NCBI GenBank assembly: GCA_934700345.1
Contig: CAKUXP010000010.1
Location: forward strand, 1 to 64,000
DNA length: 64,000 bases
From: an uncultured Fibrobacter sp.
GTDB taxonomy: Bacteria > Fibrobacterota > Fibrobacteria > Fibrobacterales > Fibrobacteraceae
Direction: 5' to 3'
The notes under the pieces are model-generated. The model saw only the letters and a list, made by a program, of their open reading frames with translations. It had not been told where the DNA came from and did no database searches. The translations under genes were made by a program, and so were the position numbers. Positions 17,267-27,332 of the stretch are shown piece by piece. Every line of letters begins with the position of its first letter. Position 1 is the stretch's first letter.

Positions 17267-19309
17267 ATGGCTTTAAAAACTTGGACTCTGTTCCTTTGCG
17301 CACTGGCTTCTGCGTTTGCCGGCGAAGCCGGGGATTATCGCTTTACGGTCCCCGAAAACCAGTTCGAAGTCGGTTCTAGGATTTTAAATGCCCGGAATGT
17401 CTGTGTCGATGGAGGCGATTCCGCCTATCTGCATTCGGAGAAGGTCCGCTATCCGCTTGAACAGGGAATGCTTTACCTGAGGAGCAAGGTCAAGGGAAAT
17501 CGCTACGGTTGGTATTCGGGAAGCGCGAAGCCCGAATGTTTCAAGACGTTACATGCGTTCGGCCTGAGGGAAAACCGCCTTTCGGTCCTCGAAGCGAGCC
17601 GTCTGCGCTTCTTCGCCGAAAGGTTCCGGAAGCCTTTCCAGGACGAGGCGGAAATTTACTTTGACAAAAGGTTTATCTATTCTTCCCGGGTAGAAAATCT
17701 CTATTTCCTGAAAAACGGCAAGTGGCATAAGCTGAAACCGGCAAGCCTTTCGGGAATTGTCGTCATCGACGATGTTCCGGATTCGACGATTGTGGTCATC
17801 GGGCAAAATTCTTTCCGTGCGCCGATCACGTTCTCTCCGGTCGATACGGGGCTTTTCTATGCAACGTTCCTGATACCGCACATGTATCCGGCTGCATCCG
17901 GAGTCCGCGTTTCTAGCGGCAAGACCTCTTTCCTCAAACCGGTTCGCGTTCCCGAGGATACGACGGTCTATCGGATTGAAACTTCGGTCACGGCGGAGCG
18001 GATAGCGGCGACTCGGAATCTTCGGGAAACGGAATCGCTTTACGATACCTTTATCGAGGAATTGAACGGGACGAAAATCGATCGTGGAATGGCAGGCTTC
18101 GATTCGACTTACCCGAAGCCCAAGAACCCGCCGCGCGGGATGTCAAAAACCGACCCCCAGTACGAAGCGTATCTCGCCGTGTTTGATGTAGCCCGGTCCC
18201 GTGCCCGCTCGCAGTGGCTATCGAAAAGGCTTTCGGAAATCCTCGCCTTGAACGGGGCGCTTCTCTCCCGCCTGGACGCACAGCAAAAGGACACCGTCTC
18301 GTTCCCGTCTGTTCCCGTATCGGTTGCGAAAAAGGACTCCTCTTATGAAATCGCCTTCCGGGATTCCGCAAACCGGATTGACGTGAAATGGGTCGGAAGT
18401 TTTCCGGAAAAGGTTTTTCCCGAAAGCCAGGACAGGTTTACGCTTGTCCTTGAAAACAAGCCTGTCTGGAAACATGAAGGCTTCCGCGTCAAGAGCCGCC
18501 ACCAGTACCGCTTCCTGAAACTGCTTATCCGACGCGGCGATTCGACGTTTGCCGGCGAGGGAAAGTTCATCTTGCCGGGATACATCCTGGCGGAAGACGA
18601 GGTTCAGGAATGGCTGATGCCCGCACCGGTTGTCGTGGATTCCGCGGACAGTTCGAAGGCGAAGACAGAAGCGAAGGACTCTGTTTTCGAGGACGCGAGT
18701 CGCGCCTGGGCAAAAATCGATTCGGGAGTGTTTCTGTATAAAGGCCGGACCGTGCGCATTTCTGCGTTTTCCATCCGCAAGACCGAAGTGACCGTCAGCG
18801 AATATCTCGAAATCATGAGGGATTCAACGCACTTTGCCTTTGACGACAGTCTAAAACCTGCGCACAATGTCAGCTGGGAACAGGCGAACAGGTTCTGTGG
18901 GAAAATCGGCGGAAGGCTTCCGACGGAAGCGGAATGGGAATTTGCGGCGCGTTCCGGCGAAAAGGGTAGCTATGTTTGGGAACAGAAGAAAGGCGCTATG
19001 CCTTTTGAATTGGCGATTTTCCGGGCGGATGGTCCTTCGCGGGTAGCATCGGCAAAGCCGAACGCGTTTGGGCTTTTCGATGTTGCGGGAAATGTCGCCG
19101 AGTGGACGCTAGACACCTACTCGCCGCTTTCGTTTTACGTGGAAAGCGAAAATCCGAGCGGTTCGTTCCTCGGCTACGAACGTGTATTCAAGGGCGGATC
19201 GTGGAAAAGCATATCCGAAAAGGAGTTGGACCTGACGGCGCGAAATGCAGAAGATCCGCGTTACTGGTCGGATTTTATCGGCTTTCGCTGCGTTTTGCCC
19301 GGACGATAA
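17267..19309 (+). CDS. Exported protein with C-terminal SUMF1/FGE-like domain
   Basis: A 680-residue protein with a signal peptide (MALKTWTLFLCALASAFAG). Residues about 20-450 match no family I recognise. The C-terminal part (about 480-680) is a formylglycine-generating-enzyme-like (SUMF1) domain: IRKTEVTVSEYLEIM, HNVSWEQANRFCGKIGGRLP followed by TEAEWEFAARSGE, FGLFDVAGNVAEWTLD, VFKGGSWKS and FIGFRCVLPG. Such domains in bacteria often lack oxidase activity and act as ligand-binding or structural modules; the Cys pair needed for FGE catalysis is not evident. GGAGAAAG precedes the ATG. Seventeen bases separate it from the next gene, so they form an operon that may continue into ettA. Confidence 0.8.
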   Translation: MALKTWTLFLCALASAFAGEAGDYRFTVPENQFEVGSRILNARNVCVDGGDSAYLHSEKVRYPLEQGMLYLRSKVKGNRYGWYSGSAKPECFKTLHAFGLRENRLSVLEASRLRFFAERFRKPFQDEAEIYFDKRFIYSSRVENLYFLKNGKWHKLKPASLSGIVVIDDVPDSTIVVIGQNSFRAPITFSPVDTGLFYATFLIPHMYPAASGVRVSSGKTSFLKPVRVPEDTTVYRIETSVTAERIAATRNLRETESLYDTFIEELNGTKIDRGMAGFDSTYPKPKNPPRGMSKTDPQYEAYLAVFDVARSRARSQWLSKRLSEILALNGALLSRLDAQQKDTVSFPSVPVSVAKKDSSYEIAFRDSANRIDVKWVGSFPEKVFPESQDRFTLVLENKPVWKHEGFRVKSRHQYRFLKLLIRRGDSTFAGEGKFILPGYILAEDEVQEWLMPAPVVVDSADSSKAKTEAKDSVFEDASRAWAKIDSGVFLYKGRTVRISAFSIRKTEVTVSEYLEIMRDSTHFAFDDSLKPAHNVSWEQANRFCGKIGGRLPTEAEWEFAARSGEKGSYVWEQKKGAMPFELAIFRADGPSRVASAKPNAFGLFDVAGNVAEWTLDTYSPLSFYVESENPSGSFLGYERVFKGGSWKSISEKELDLTARNAEDPRYWSDFIGFRCVLPGR

Positions 19310-19326
19310 TTTTTTAGGAGGTTTCC

Positions 19327-19872
19327 ATGAAAAGGAATTCAAGAATCCTGCAAAGACTCACGGCGTTTCCCTTTCTCCTGATTTTCCTCGCGTTCCTTTT
19401 TCCGCTGGTGAACATTTCGTGTTCCGAAAAGGTCGTTGCGGATCCGAACGCGTACGAACTGATTTCCGGGGTGACTCCCGAAACGTTCCTGGGCGAAAAG
19501 GAAAAGAAGGTGGTCGAGGAAATGAAGAAGAACGAACCGCGGATTTCGGAATTTTTCGAGCAGCCCGTCGAGACGACGGCGGTGATCGTTCCGGTTATCG
19601 TCGCGGTCGCCCTTGCCGCGCTCTGCGCCTTTCTTTCGCCTGTCGGGTCGCTTGCGATGGCTCTTGCCGCCTTCGTGTCGCTCTGGGTTTTCATTTACAA
19701 CCTGTCCGTTACCATCCAGACGGAACACTATGACTTTCTCATGGTGAAACCCGCAGTCGGCGCCTATTGCATCACTTTTTTGCTTATCATCGGCATTGCG
19801 ATGAACTTGACTGTCATTATCAGGACAGCCCGGGAAAAACGGCAAGAACAGAAAACCGAAGAACTAAAATAA
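19327..19872 (+). CDS. Predicted inner-membrane protein, function unknown
   Basis: A 181-residue protein with one N-terminal hydrophobic segment (FPFLLIFLAFLFPLVNI), a charged loop of about 65 residues (probably periplasmic), two to three adjacent hydrophobic segments (VIVPVIVAVALAALCAFL, MALAAFVSLWVFIYNL, YCITFLLIIGIAMNLTVII) and a basic cytoplasmic tail. I do not recognise a family. A textbook AGGAGG (19316-19321) precedes the ATG. It lies between the SUMF1-domain gene (17 bases) and ettA (10 bases), so all three are probably cotranscribed. Confidence 0.75.
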   Translation: MKRNSRILQRLTAFPFLLIFLAFLFPLVNISCSEKVVADPNAYELISGVTPETFLGEKEKKVVEEMKKNEPRISEFFEQPVETTAVIVPVIVAVALAALCAFLSPVGSLAMALAAFVSLWVFIYNLSVTIQTEHYDFLMVKPAVGAYCITFLLIIGIAMNLTVIIRTAREKRQEQKTEELK

Positions 19873-19882
19873 AGGACGCTCC

Positions 19883-21562
19883 ATGGCCGAAAAATTCGTA
19901 TTCTACATGAACCGCATGACCAAGACCTATCCTCCTGGAAAGACGGTTCTCAAGGACATTTCCCTCAGCTTTTATTACGGCGCAAAAATCGGGATTATCG
20001 GCACGAACGGCAGCGGCAAATCGACGCTTCTCCGCATTATGGCCGGAATCGACAAGGAGTTCCAGGGAGAGGCGTGGATTGAACCGGGACGCACGGCAGG
20101 CTATCTTCCGCAGGAACCACAGCTCGATCCGAATCTCACCGTCAAGGACAACGTCATGCAGGCGGTCCAGAAAAAACAGGCGATTCTCGATCGCTATAAC
20201 GAAATTTCGATGAAGTTCGCGGATCCGATGGACGACGACACGATGACGAAGCTCATGGAGGAGCAGGGGCGCTTGCAGGACCAGATCGATGCCGAGGACC
20301 TGTGGAGTCTTGACCGGAAAATCGAAATCGCGATGGACGCACTGAACTGCCCGCCGGGGGACTGGCCCGTCACCAATCTTTCGGGCGGGGAAAAACGCCG
20401 GGTCGCTCTCTGCCGCCTTCTTCTCGAAGAACCGGACCTTCTTCTTCTCGATGAACCGACCAACCACCTTGATGCGGAATCGGTTGCCTGGCTCGAACGC
20501 CACCTTCGCGAATACAAGGGCTCCGTAATCCTGGTAACTCACGACCGATACTTCCTCGACAATGTCACCGGTTGGATTCTGGAAATCGATCGCGGACGCG
20601 GCATCCCCTGGCAGGGAAACTATGCGGAATGGCTCGACCAGAAGATCGAACGCATGAAGAACGAGGAAAAGGGCGAATCGGACAGGCAAAAACGCCTCGC
20701 CCGCGAACAGGAATGGGTGAAGCAGAGTCCGAAGGCCCGCCAGGCGAAGAACAAGGCCCGCTTGAAAGCCTACGAAGACCTCCTTGCGGAAGACAGCCGC
20801 GAACAGGTGAAAATCGCGCAGATCTATATTCCGAACGGCAAGCGTCTCGGAAATGTCGTCATTCAGGCGGAGCATTTGCGCAAGGCCTACAACGACAAGC
20901 TTCTGTTTGACGATTTGTCGTTTACGCTTCCCCGGTCGGGGATTGTTGGCATTATCGGACCGAACGGTGCCGGTAAATCGACCCTTTTCAGGATTATCAC
21001 AGGCAAGGAAAAGCCGGATGCGGGAACGCTCAAGATTGGCGAAACGGTCGAGATGATTACGATGGAGCAGGGACGCGAAAGCCTTGACGACTCCAAGACG
21101 GTTTTCGAAGCGATTACCGGAGGAAAGGATGAAATCGTGCTTGGCGAACGCAAGATGAACGGGCGCGCCTATTGCGGGCTGTTCAACTTTACCGGTGCGG
21201 ACCAGCAGAAAAAGCTTTCCGTCCTCTCCGGCGGGGAGCGCAACCGCGTGCTGATGGCAAAGAACCTCCAGCATCCGGGAAACCTCCTGTTCCTCGACGA
21301 ACCGACAAACGATCTGGACATCGAAACCTTGCAGGCCTTAGAACAGGCGATTCTCCGCTTTGCGGGCTGCGCCGTCATCATTTCGCACGACCGCTGGTTC
21401 CTCGACCGCGTCGCGACCCACATCCTCGCTTACGAAGGCGATTCAAAGGTCGTCTGGTTCGAAGGCAACTGGAGCGAGTACGAAGCGGATTACAGGCGCC
21501 GCATGGGCGAAGATGCGGACACGCCGAAACGCTTCAAGTACAAGACATTGACGCGCGAATAG
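19883..21562 (+). CDS. ettA: Energy-dependent translational throttle protein (ABC-F)
   Basis: A 559-residue ABC-F ATPase, the usual EttA length. EttA binds the ribosomal E site and gates entry into elongation according to ATP/ADP. Two ABC domains are present with Walker A GTNGSGKST and GPNGAGKST, signatures LSGGEKRRVALCR and LSGGERNRVLMAK, and Walker B LLLLDEPTNHLD and LLFLDEPTNDLD. The linker between them carries the conserved EQEWVKQSPKARQAKNKARL segment, and the first domain has the arm insertion typical of EttA (DQIDAEDLWSLDRKIEIAMD). There are no membrane segments. AAGGACGCTCC precedes the ATG. Confidence 0.96.
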   Translation: MAEKFVFYMNRMTKTYPPGKTVLKDISLSFYYGAKIGIIGTNGSGKSTLLRIMAGIDKEFQGEAWIEPGRTAGYLPQEPQLDPNLTVKDNVMQAVQKKQAILDRYNEISMKFADPMDDDTMTKLMEEQGRLQDQIDAEDLWSLDRKIEIAMDALNCPPGDWPVTNLSGGEKRRVALCRLLLEEPDLLLLDEPTNHLDAESVAWLERHLREYKGSVILVTHDRYFLDNVTGWILEIDRGRGIPWQGNYAEWLDQKIERMKNEEKGESDRQKRLAREQEWVKQSPKARQAKNKARLKAYEDLLAEDSREQVKIAQIYIPNGKRLGNVVIQAEHLRKAYNDKLLFDDLSFTLPRSGIVGIIGPNGAGKSTLFRIITGKEKPDAGTLKIGETVEMITMEQGRESLDDSKTVFEAITGGKDEIVLGERKMNGRAYCGLFNFTGADQQKKLSVLSGGERNRVLMAKNLQHPGNLLFLDEPTNDLDIETLQALEQAILRFAGCAVIISHDRWFLDRVATHILAYEGDSKVVWFEGNWSEYEADYRRRMGEDADTPKRFKYKTLTRE

Positions 21563-21564
21563 TT

Positions 21565-23466
21565 CTAGAAGGCCTGCGACAGGTCGAAATTGATTCGGTC
21601 AAAGGAGAACGCTTCCGGGGAAAATCCCGGAAGTTTCTTTTTGAACGTGTAGTCCAGCCGGAGGGTCAGGAACTGCCATTTGTAGCGAAGACCCGTTCCG
21701 AGTGCCGCGCCGCTTTTTTCGGCGTAGAGAGCGTTCTTGTCCGATACATGCGTCCAGTCGTAGAACTCGACAAGCTGCCAGTTTTTGGTCGCTTCGAATG
21801 GGGAGTTGATGCGGAGTTCCACGTTCACGCGGAGATACTGCGGCGTTAGCCCCGTATTGATGACTTCCTCGCCGTTTTCATCGAAAATCGTGTAGCCCGG
21901 GTAGATGCTGCGGAAGTGGTAGCCGCGGACCGTGCGGGAACCGCCCTGGTAAAAGATTCGGGCATCGTCCTCGAGGGCCTGTTTGAAGAATTTTCCGAAA
22001 CTCACGCTTGCGGCGGAGAGGAACGGTCCGAATAGCGGCAGGTAGCCGGTGCTTACGAGTTCGCCGTAGGTATAGGGATTTCCGCGCATTTCCGGATCCC
22101 GGATGCTTCCGGTGAAGTTCATTCCCCAGCCTAGTTTGGGCGCAAAGCGAAGTCCCTTTGTCGGGTTGAAGTAGTCGTTCGAATAGTCGAACGTGAGAGC
22201 CGTTTCACCCTTGACCTTGAACAGCTTGGATTCGTTCTTTTGTACGAAGCGCATGTCGAGGGAGGCGCGAAAACGGATATTGTTCGAAATGCCGAACGTG
22301 AGATCTCCGCGGTTGATGATTTCCGTTCGTTCTTCGAGGCTGTCCGGGTAGGCGGGCGGGGAAGTCTTTTCGTGGTTAAAACTGATGTGGTCGTCGAAGC
22401 GGATCGCTGTGGGGATGAAGCTGAAGCGCGTTCCGAACAGCAACGGGTTTGCATAGCCGAGCGTGAGTTCCTGCTTGTTCTGCGCCACGAGAATGCTCGC
22501 CGAACCTTCGTGAAAGTGCCCTAGGAAATTCTTGTGCTTTAACATTGCGGAAGCGCCGAATCCATAGACTTCTTCGAAGAATACGGAATATCGGGTTTCT
22601 CCGGGCATTCGCTCGACAGCGTTGAAGCGTACGTCCGAAAGTCCGTCTTCCCTCGGAAAATCCTCTAGGTGGACGGAGGTGAAGATTTGCGTGGAAAGAA
22701 GCTTCGACCGAAATGTCGCATACGTCTTTCCGTTGATGATTTCGCCCTTGGGAATTCGCCATAGCTGGTTGATCCATGCCGTGTCGGAAAGTCCTTCCCG
22801 GTTGTTCGTATCGAGCTTTGCGATTTGCGCGGGCTTCTTCGTCTCGCTCGAAAAGTCTCCCATCCGGACGCGCATTCCCGGATCGACGTAGATTTCCACA
22901 TTGACCTGGTGGTTCAGCGTGTCGAGATATTCCAGGTAGTCCGCTCGCACATGCAGATACCCGTATTCCCGGTAGAGAATCTGGATTTGCTGGACATCGT
23001 CTGCGACGATTGTCGGGTCGTAGGCCGCTCCGGTTTTAAAGCGGAGCCCTTTCAGCGCAACGCTGTCCGCTGCGATGTCCCGATCGATTTTCATCTCGCT
23101 GAACTTGTACGGAACGCCTTCCTCGATCCGGAAACGGTAGAGCGTATAGGGAACTGAATCCGTCGGGTCGGTATGGTTTCGCAAGACTTCCATGGACGAG
23201 GTGAAGCTGAAGTAGCCTTCGGAGTAGTAAAGAAGTTCCAGGTTCGTCCTTGCGATTCGCATCAGGAAGTCCTGGCGTGTCGTATCGACCATGCCGAATT
23301 CGTCGGGAATGTCGAGCTGCAGCGCGAGCTGTTCGTCCGAATAGAGACTGTTTCCGATGAACGAGACTTTCCAGCGGTTTTTCACTCCGACCGTATCGGC
23401 GGTTTCCGCGGCGCGGAGAAATCCGAGGCAGATAAGTATCGCGAGAAGAATCCGGCGGACGATCAT
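21565..23466 (-). CDS. tamA: Outer-membrane assembly protein of BamA/TamA (Omp85) family
   Basis: A 633-residue protein with a signal peptide (MIVRRILLAILICLGFLRAAE). POTRA-like repeats follow (WKVSFIGNSLYSDEQLALQL; YRFRIEEGVPYKFSEMKI; YREYGYLHVRADYLEYL), then a C-terminal beta-barrel of Omp85 type with the L6-like segment FYQGGSRTVRGYHFRSIYPG. Omp85 proteins insert or translocate outer-membrane proteins. The ATG at 23466 overlaps the tamB stop by four bases (ATGA) and has GGAG upstream, which decides the start over a longer in-frame alternative. The tamB neighbour argues for TamA rather than BamA, since BamA usually sits with lpxD/fabZ genes. Confidence 0.85.
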   Translation of the reverse strand: MIVRRILLAILICLGFLRAAETADTVGVKNRWKVSFIGNSLYSDEQLALQLDIPDEFGMVDTTRQDFLMRIARTNLELLYYSEGYFSFTSSMEVLRNHTDPTDSVPYTLYRFRIEEGVPYKFSEMKIDRDIAADSVALKGLRFKTGAAYDPTIVADDVQQIQILYREYGYLHVRADYLEYLDTLNHQVNVEIYVDPGMRVRMGDFSSETKKPAQIAKLDTNNREGLSDTAWINQLWRIPKGEIINGKTYATFRSKLLSTQIFTSVHLEDFPREDGLSDVRFNAVERMPGETRYSVFFEEVYGFGASAMLKHKNFLGHFHEGSASILVAQNKQELTLGYANPLLFGTRFSFIPTAIRFDDHISFNHEKTSPPAYPDSLEERTEIINRGDLTFGISNNIRFRASLDMRFVQKNESKLFKVKGETALTFDYSNDYFNPTKGLRFAPKLGWGMNFTGSIRDPEMRGNPYTYGELVSTGYLPLFGPFLSAASVSFGKFFKQALEDDARIFYQGGSRTVRGYHFRSIYPGYTIFDENGEEVINTGLTPQYLRVNVELRINSPFEATKNWQLVEFYDWTHVSDKNALYAEKSGAALGTGLRYKWQFLTLRLDYTFKKKLPGFSPEAFSFDRINFDLSQAF

Positions 23467-26400
23467 TTCTTCTCCTTTTCCCTGGGCGAGAGCGCCTTGC
23501 ACTTGCCGATTCCGAGCAGGCACGGCGACCAGAACTTGTAGCTGTAGTTAAAGCCGATATTCTTTTCGAGGCGGTTAGCGTCTTCGTCGGTCGTGGTGAT
23601 GTAGTTCTTGGAAACTAGGCTTGCGCCGAAGTCGAGCTGGGGACTGTAGTGCTCCGGATTTTTCGTCCTGTCCTCTTCGGAGAATGCCGGGATGATATAG
23701 GAAATGCCCGCTTCGATCGCCCGGTCGTAAGTCGGCGTTTCGCTCTGGTCCTGCTTGTAGCCGAAGACGAGGCTCAGGTCCTTGACCCAGCGGTTCAGGG
23801 AAATGGGAATCATCAGGTAGCTTGAATCCTTTTCGGCGACGGATTCCTCGTTGAACAGCTTGAACTTCATGTCGATGTCGCCGACGTATTCCCCGCCGAG
23901 CGTCCTGTTTGCCGTGCTGGTCAGAACGCTCCCGATGAGTTTTCCTGCGACCTTGTTCCTGTCTATCGAGGAACTTTCCTCTTCGGAGATGCAGCCGAGG
24001 AGAACGCTGTAATAAAGAGACGCCGGGGAATCGTCAATTCCGCAGTTTGCGCTAGGCATCGGTTTCGGGGCGACGACGGAACCTAGGATGTCGAGATGTA
24101 CCGGGCATGTCTCGTCATCGTCCCGGTGGCTGTTGGTCTTGCAGTAGGGCAGGTTCTGTACGCTCGAAATGTTGATGTTTCCGCGGTTCCAGGGAACGTC
24201 CTGGAAGGAAATGGCGAGGGATTCCAGGTCGAACTGGAACATATCCTTGAGACCGATGCTTCCGTTTCCCGAATTGTTGATGTCTCCGCGGAGAAGCGGA
24301 TGGTCGGAAGTTCCAAGCACCCAGAGGTCGAGCGTTAGTGGAAAGCTTGCGAGGTTTGTCACGACGGCTACCGTGTCGCGTCCCGAATCGCTGATGTGGA
24401 CTGCGATATTGATAGGTCTCGACTTGGCCGCCGTTTTCTTGACGACGGGCTTTGCGCGCCGGATCTTGGTGAAAAACCCGGAAAGAGTCGCCGAAATCTT
24501 GCTCAAGCTCCCGAAGCCGATGTCAACCGAGAATTCGTTTCTGTAGAGTGCGCGGTCTAGGAAGAAGTTTCCCTCGACGGTCGGATTGGCGAAACTGCCG
24601 TTTTCCGCGTGGGGCAGGTGCAGGATAGCCTTTCCCCGTGCGGAAGCGTCCGCCTTTCCCCATTCCGGCTTGTTTAGCTTGTACGAAACGCTGTCGATTT
24701 CCAGGGAAAGCGTAAATTCCTTTTCGGAGTCATCGAGGCTTCCGCGGACATCGCTTATCTGGATCTGGTGAATCTGGTCCCATATCAGGGAAAACTTTTC
24801 CGTGCCGACCGAAACCTTTCCGAGTTTTCTGTTTTTTAGGTCGTAGCTTGCGCTTCCCGCGATAAACTCGCCTTGGCTGTTAGAAAGCCTTGCCGAAGGA
24901 ATGTCGAAGATTCCGTCGAGGAATGTACCGTTGAACGAAATTGGCAAAATGGGAAATCCGCGCTTGGTGTCGATTGCGGTGGAATCGGAATGGAACGAAA
25001 GCTCTAGGCTGTCGAGCGGGCTTTTTAGGTCTCCGGTCGCATCGGCCTTGAAATCGGTATAGACGACTTCGCCGAGATCTCTCGGCAAAAACCACGAACC
25101 GGAAAGCTGCGCTTTTCCCTTCCATTTCATCGTCGAATCGATATCGCCGTCGAGCCATGCCATTCCGCCGACCGGCGTGGTGAAGTAGGCGAAGATATGG
25201 TGTTCCGGTTCCAGAAGCCCATTGATGTCGATTTGCAGATCCCCGTTCCAGGCCCTTTCGCCTGCGCTGATGTTTCCCGAAATCTGCATCTTTTCCTTTT
25301 CGGCAAAGACATCCAGTTTCGGAATCGAAAAGGTTTCCCGCGAAATGTTCTTGAGCGAAAGATCCGAGAACTGGAGCGAACCCTGCAATCCGATCCCTTT
25401 CCGGTAGGTGACGTTGCCGCTGAAAATCCCGCTTTCGAGCGGGGAATTCTGGTAGGGGGCGAGCAGAAGCGGAATGTCGAACCTGTCCGTGGATGCCCAG
25501 GCGTCGGCGAGTTGTAACCCGGTATATCTCAATCCCGTCGAATCGTAGAGAATGTTTGCCGTTCCTTCTAGTTCGATTGCGTTTGTCCCTGTCGAGATAA
25601 CGGCGCTTTCGAGCGAGATGCTGTCCTTCGTGTTGTGCGCCTGGAACTTTCCGTGCAGGGGAATCTGGGCGATTTCCGTCGAAACTTCCGCGATCAGGCT
25701 TCCGGAATGTTCTTCGAAGTTCTGGGTCATCGTTCCCGTCACGATACCGTCGAGGCCTCTCAGAAGGGTCGTGTCGGCAAAGGGGATGTGCGAAAGGCGT
25801 ACCTGGAAGGCCTTGCTCGTAATGACCGGTTCAAAGGTGATAAAGGCTTCGGCAAATCCGCTTTCCGACTGGAAAACCTTCCACGAAGTGTGCGGAATGG
25901 AATCGTTCCACTTGACGTCTCCCGTAAAGGTGAAGTTTTCTTTTTGTGTCCGGATGAATCCGTTTGAAAAGTCGATGCCGTTCCTGTCGAGCGAAAGCGA
26001 GGTGAAGAAGGAATCCGCGGTCATCAGGTAGGCGTACTTGACCGGTGCGATGGAAACATCGGCGTACATTTTTCCGCCGTGGAACGATCCCTTGATTTGC
26101 GGGCGCGTGTCGAAATGCAGAAAATCTCCGCTCCAGCGTATCGACCAGGGCTCGTCCTTGGCGATGTCCCCCGTGAAATCGATTCGGAAATCCTTTGTGC
26201 CGGAAAGCCCCGATAGTTCAGCCCGTACGACGGATCCCGCTTTCGTAACCGCCTTGGCCTGGAGTTTTTCCGGGGAATCCTTTTTCGCATGGAGGGTAAG
26301 GTCGAGAGGCTGCATCTGCGGACCGAATTCCGCTTCGATGTTCTTGACGGTGGCGTCGATTTCGCCGCGCAGCTCCTTGTCGATCTTTCCGCGGATGGAA

Positions 26401-27329
26401 ATGCTCTCCCCGGGTCGCTTGCCAAGAAATTTCCCGTCGATTTGAAAGACCATTTTCTCGTCGCTTTTTACCCGGATGTCTGCGGCGAGGGCGGGGAGCG
26501 GCCAGAATGCGCCGATGTCTGTCCGTAGTCTCGCCTTGTAGGAAAACTTTTTTTGCCTTGCCTTGGCGTTAAAGGAAGCGCTCAGCCGGATATTTCGAAT
26601 CGAAACGTGTTTCGGAATTTTTTCCGCATCCCATTTCTCGGGATTCTTAACGAGAACGTCAAGGCTTCCCGAGGCGTTTTCTAGAGAGTCCCGCGGTGCG
26701 GAAATACGGAAAATCGCACTGTCCCTGTCTTCGGAGAGGAGCGAGCCTTTCATCCGGATGGTTTCCCCCTGGAAGGCGATTTCCGCCTTTGCCGAAATTT
26801 TTCTTGCTAGGTAGTCACCGCTTGCGTTTTTAAGGGAAAGTTCCGCCGCTTCGCTCCCCATGGACCTAACGTGCACGGAATCCGCGGACCAGGACCCGAC
26901 GCCCTTGACGTCCACGCGAAAATGTGAAATACCTACTTGCGCTTCGAGCGGAATGCGAAAGTCCGGAACGGCGAGAGGCAAGGAATCCGGTTCGGATTTG
27001 GGGAAGGATCCGGGGTCGATCTTCGCTACTGCGGAATCCATATCGATATGTACGAAATCCTCTTCGGGTGAAAACAGGATGTGGGCGTTGATTCTCGGAG
27101 ATTTCAGCGAAACGTCGAATCCCGCTCCCCGGACCGCAACGGAATCCCAGCTGCGGGAAAGCAGTCCTTCCCTGGAATGCCCGTAAAAGGCGACGCGCGC
27201 CACTCCGTAATCGTGCGGGGAATTTAAGTAATTATCTAGAAAACAGTTCAGAAACCAGGCACAAGCCAAGAGGCAGCCTACGAACATGGCGAAAATGCCG
27301 ATGGCGACAGCGGGCTTTAACCGTTTCAC
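23463..27329 (-). CDS. tamB: Translocation and assembly module protein TamB (AsmA-like)
   Basis: A very long (about 1288 residues) single-pass inner-membrane protein: an N-terminal anchor (AVAIGIFAMFVGCLLACAWF) followed by a periplasm-spanning, strand-rich repetitive region and the C-terminal TamB (DUF490) domain. That domain contains VVTNLASFPLTLDLWVLGTS, LLRGDINNSGNGSIGLKDM and a terminal beta-barrel-like tail. TamB bridges to TamA for autotransporter insertion and is also implicated in phospholipid transport. The GTG at 27329 is preferred: a TATATT -10 box at 27342-27337 lies seven bases upstream. A TTG at 27338 would overlap that box. It is the first gene of the tamB-tamA operon and divergent from the STAS operon. 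Confidence 0.85.
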   Translation of the reverse strand: MKRLKPAVAIGIFAMFVGCLLACAWFLNCFLDNYLNSPHDYGVARVAFYGHSREGLLSRSWDSVAVRGAGFDVSLKSPRINAHILFSPEEDFVHIDMDSAVAKIDPGSFPKSEPDSLPLAVPDFRIPLEAQVGISHFRVDVKGVGSWSADSVHVRSMGSEAAELSLKNASGDYLARKISAKAEIAFQGETIRMKGSLLSEDRDSAIFRISAPRDSLENASGSLDVLVKNPEKWDAEKIPKHVSIRNIRLSASFNAKARQKKFSYKARLRTDIGAFWPLPALAADIRVKSDEKMVFQIDGKFLGKRPGESISIRGKIDKELRGEIDATVKNIEAEFGPQMQPLDLTLHAKKDSPEKLQAKAVTKAGSVVRAELSGLSGTKDFRIDFTGDIAKDEPWSIRWSGDFLHFDTRPQIKGSFHGGKMYADVSIAPVKYAYLMTADSFFTSLSLDRNGIDFSNGFIRTQKENFTFTGDVKWNDSIPHTSWKVFQSESGFAEAFITFEPVITSKAFQVRLSHIPFADTTLLRGLDGIVTGTMTQNFEEHSGSLIAEVSTEIAQIPLHGKFQAHNTKDSISLESAVISTGTNAIELEGTANILYDSTGLRYTGLQLADAWASTDRFDIPLLLAPYQNSPLESGIFSGNVTYRKGIGLQGSLQFSDLSLKNISRETFSIPKLDVFAEKEKMQISGNISAGERAWNGDLQIDINGLLEPEHHIFAYFTTPVGGMAWLDGDIDSTMKWKGKAQLSGSWFLPRDLGEVVYTDFKADATGDLKSPLDSLELSFHSDSTAIDTKRGFPILPISFNGTFLDGIFDIPSARLSNSQGEFIAGSASYDLKNRKLGKVSVGTEKFSLIWDQIHQIQISDVRGSLDDSEKEFTLSLEIDSVSYKLNKPEWGKADASARGKAILHLPHAENGSFANPTVEGNFFLDRALYRNEFSVDIGFGSLSKISATLSGFFTKIRRAKPVVKKTAAKSRPINIAVHISDSGRDTVAVVTNLASFPLTLDLWVLGTSDHPLLRGDINNSGNGSIGLKDMFQFDLESLAISFQDVPWNRGNINISSVQNLPYCKTNSHRDDDETCPVHLDILGSVVAPKPMPSANCGIDDSPASLYYSVLLGCISEEESSSIDRNKVAGKLIGSVLTSTANRTLGGEYVGDIDMKFKLFNEESVAEKDSSYLMIPISLNRWVKDLSLVFGYKQDQSETPTYDRAIEAGISYIIPAFSEEDRTKNPEHYSPQLDFGASLVSKNYITTTDEDANRLEKNIGFNYSYKFWSPCLLGIGKCKALSPREKEKK

Positions 27330-27332
27330 AGG

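Noticed and set aside
19820..21274. 484-residue open frame antisense to ettA
   Set aside because: It lies fully opposite ettA and has a low-complexity, arginine/phenylalanine-rich product typical of shadow frames.
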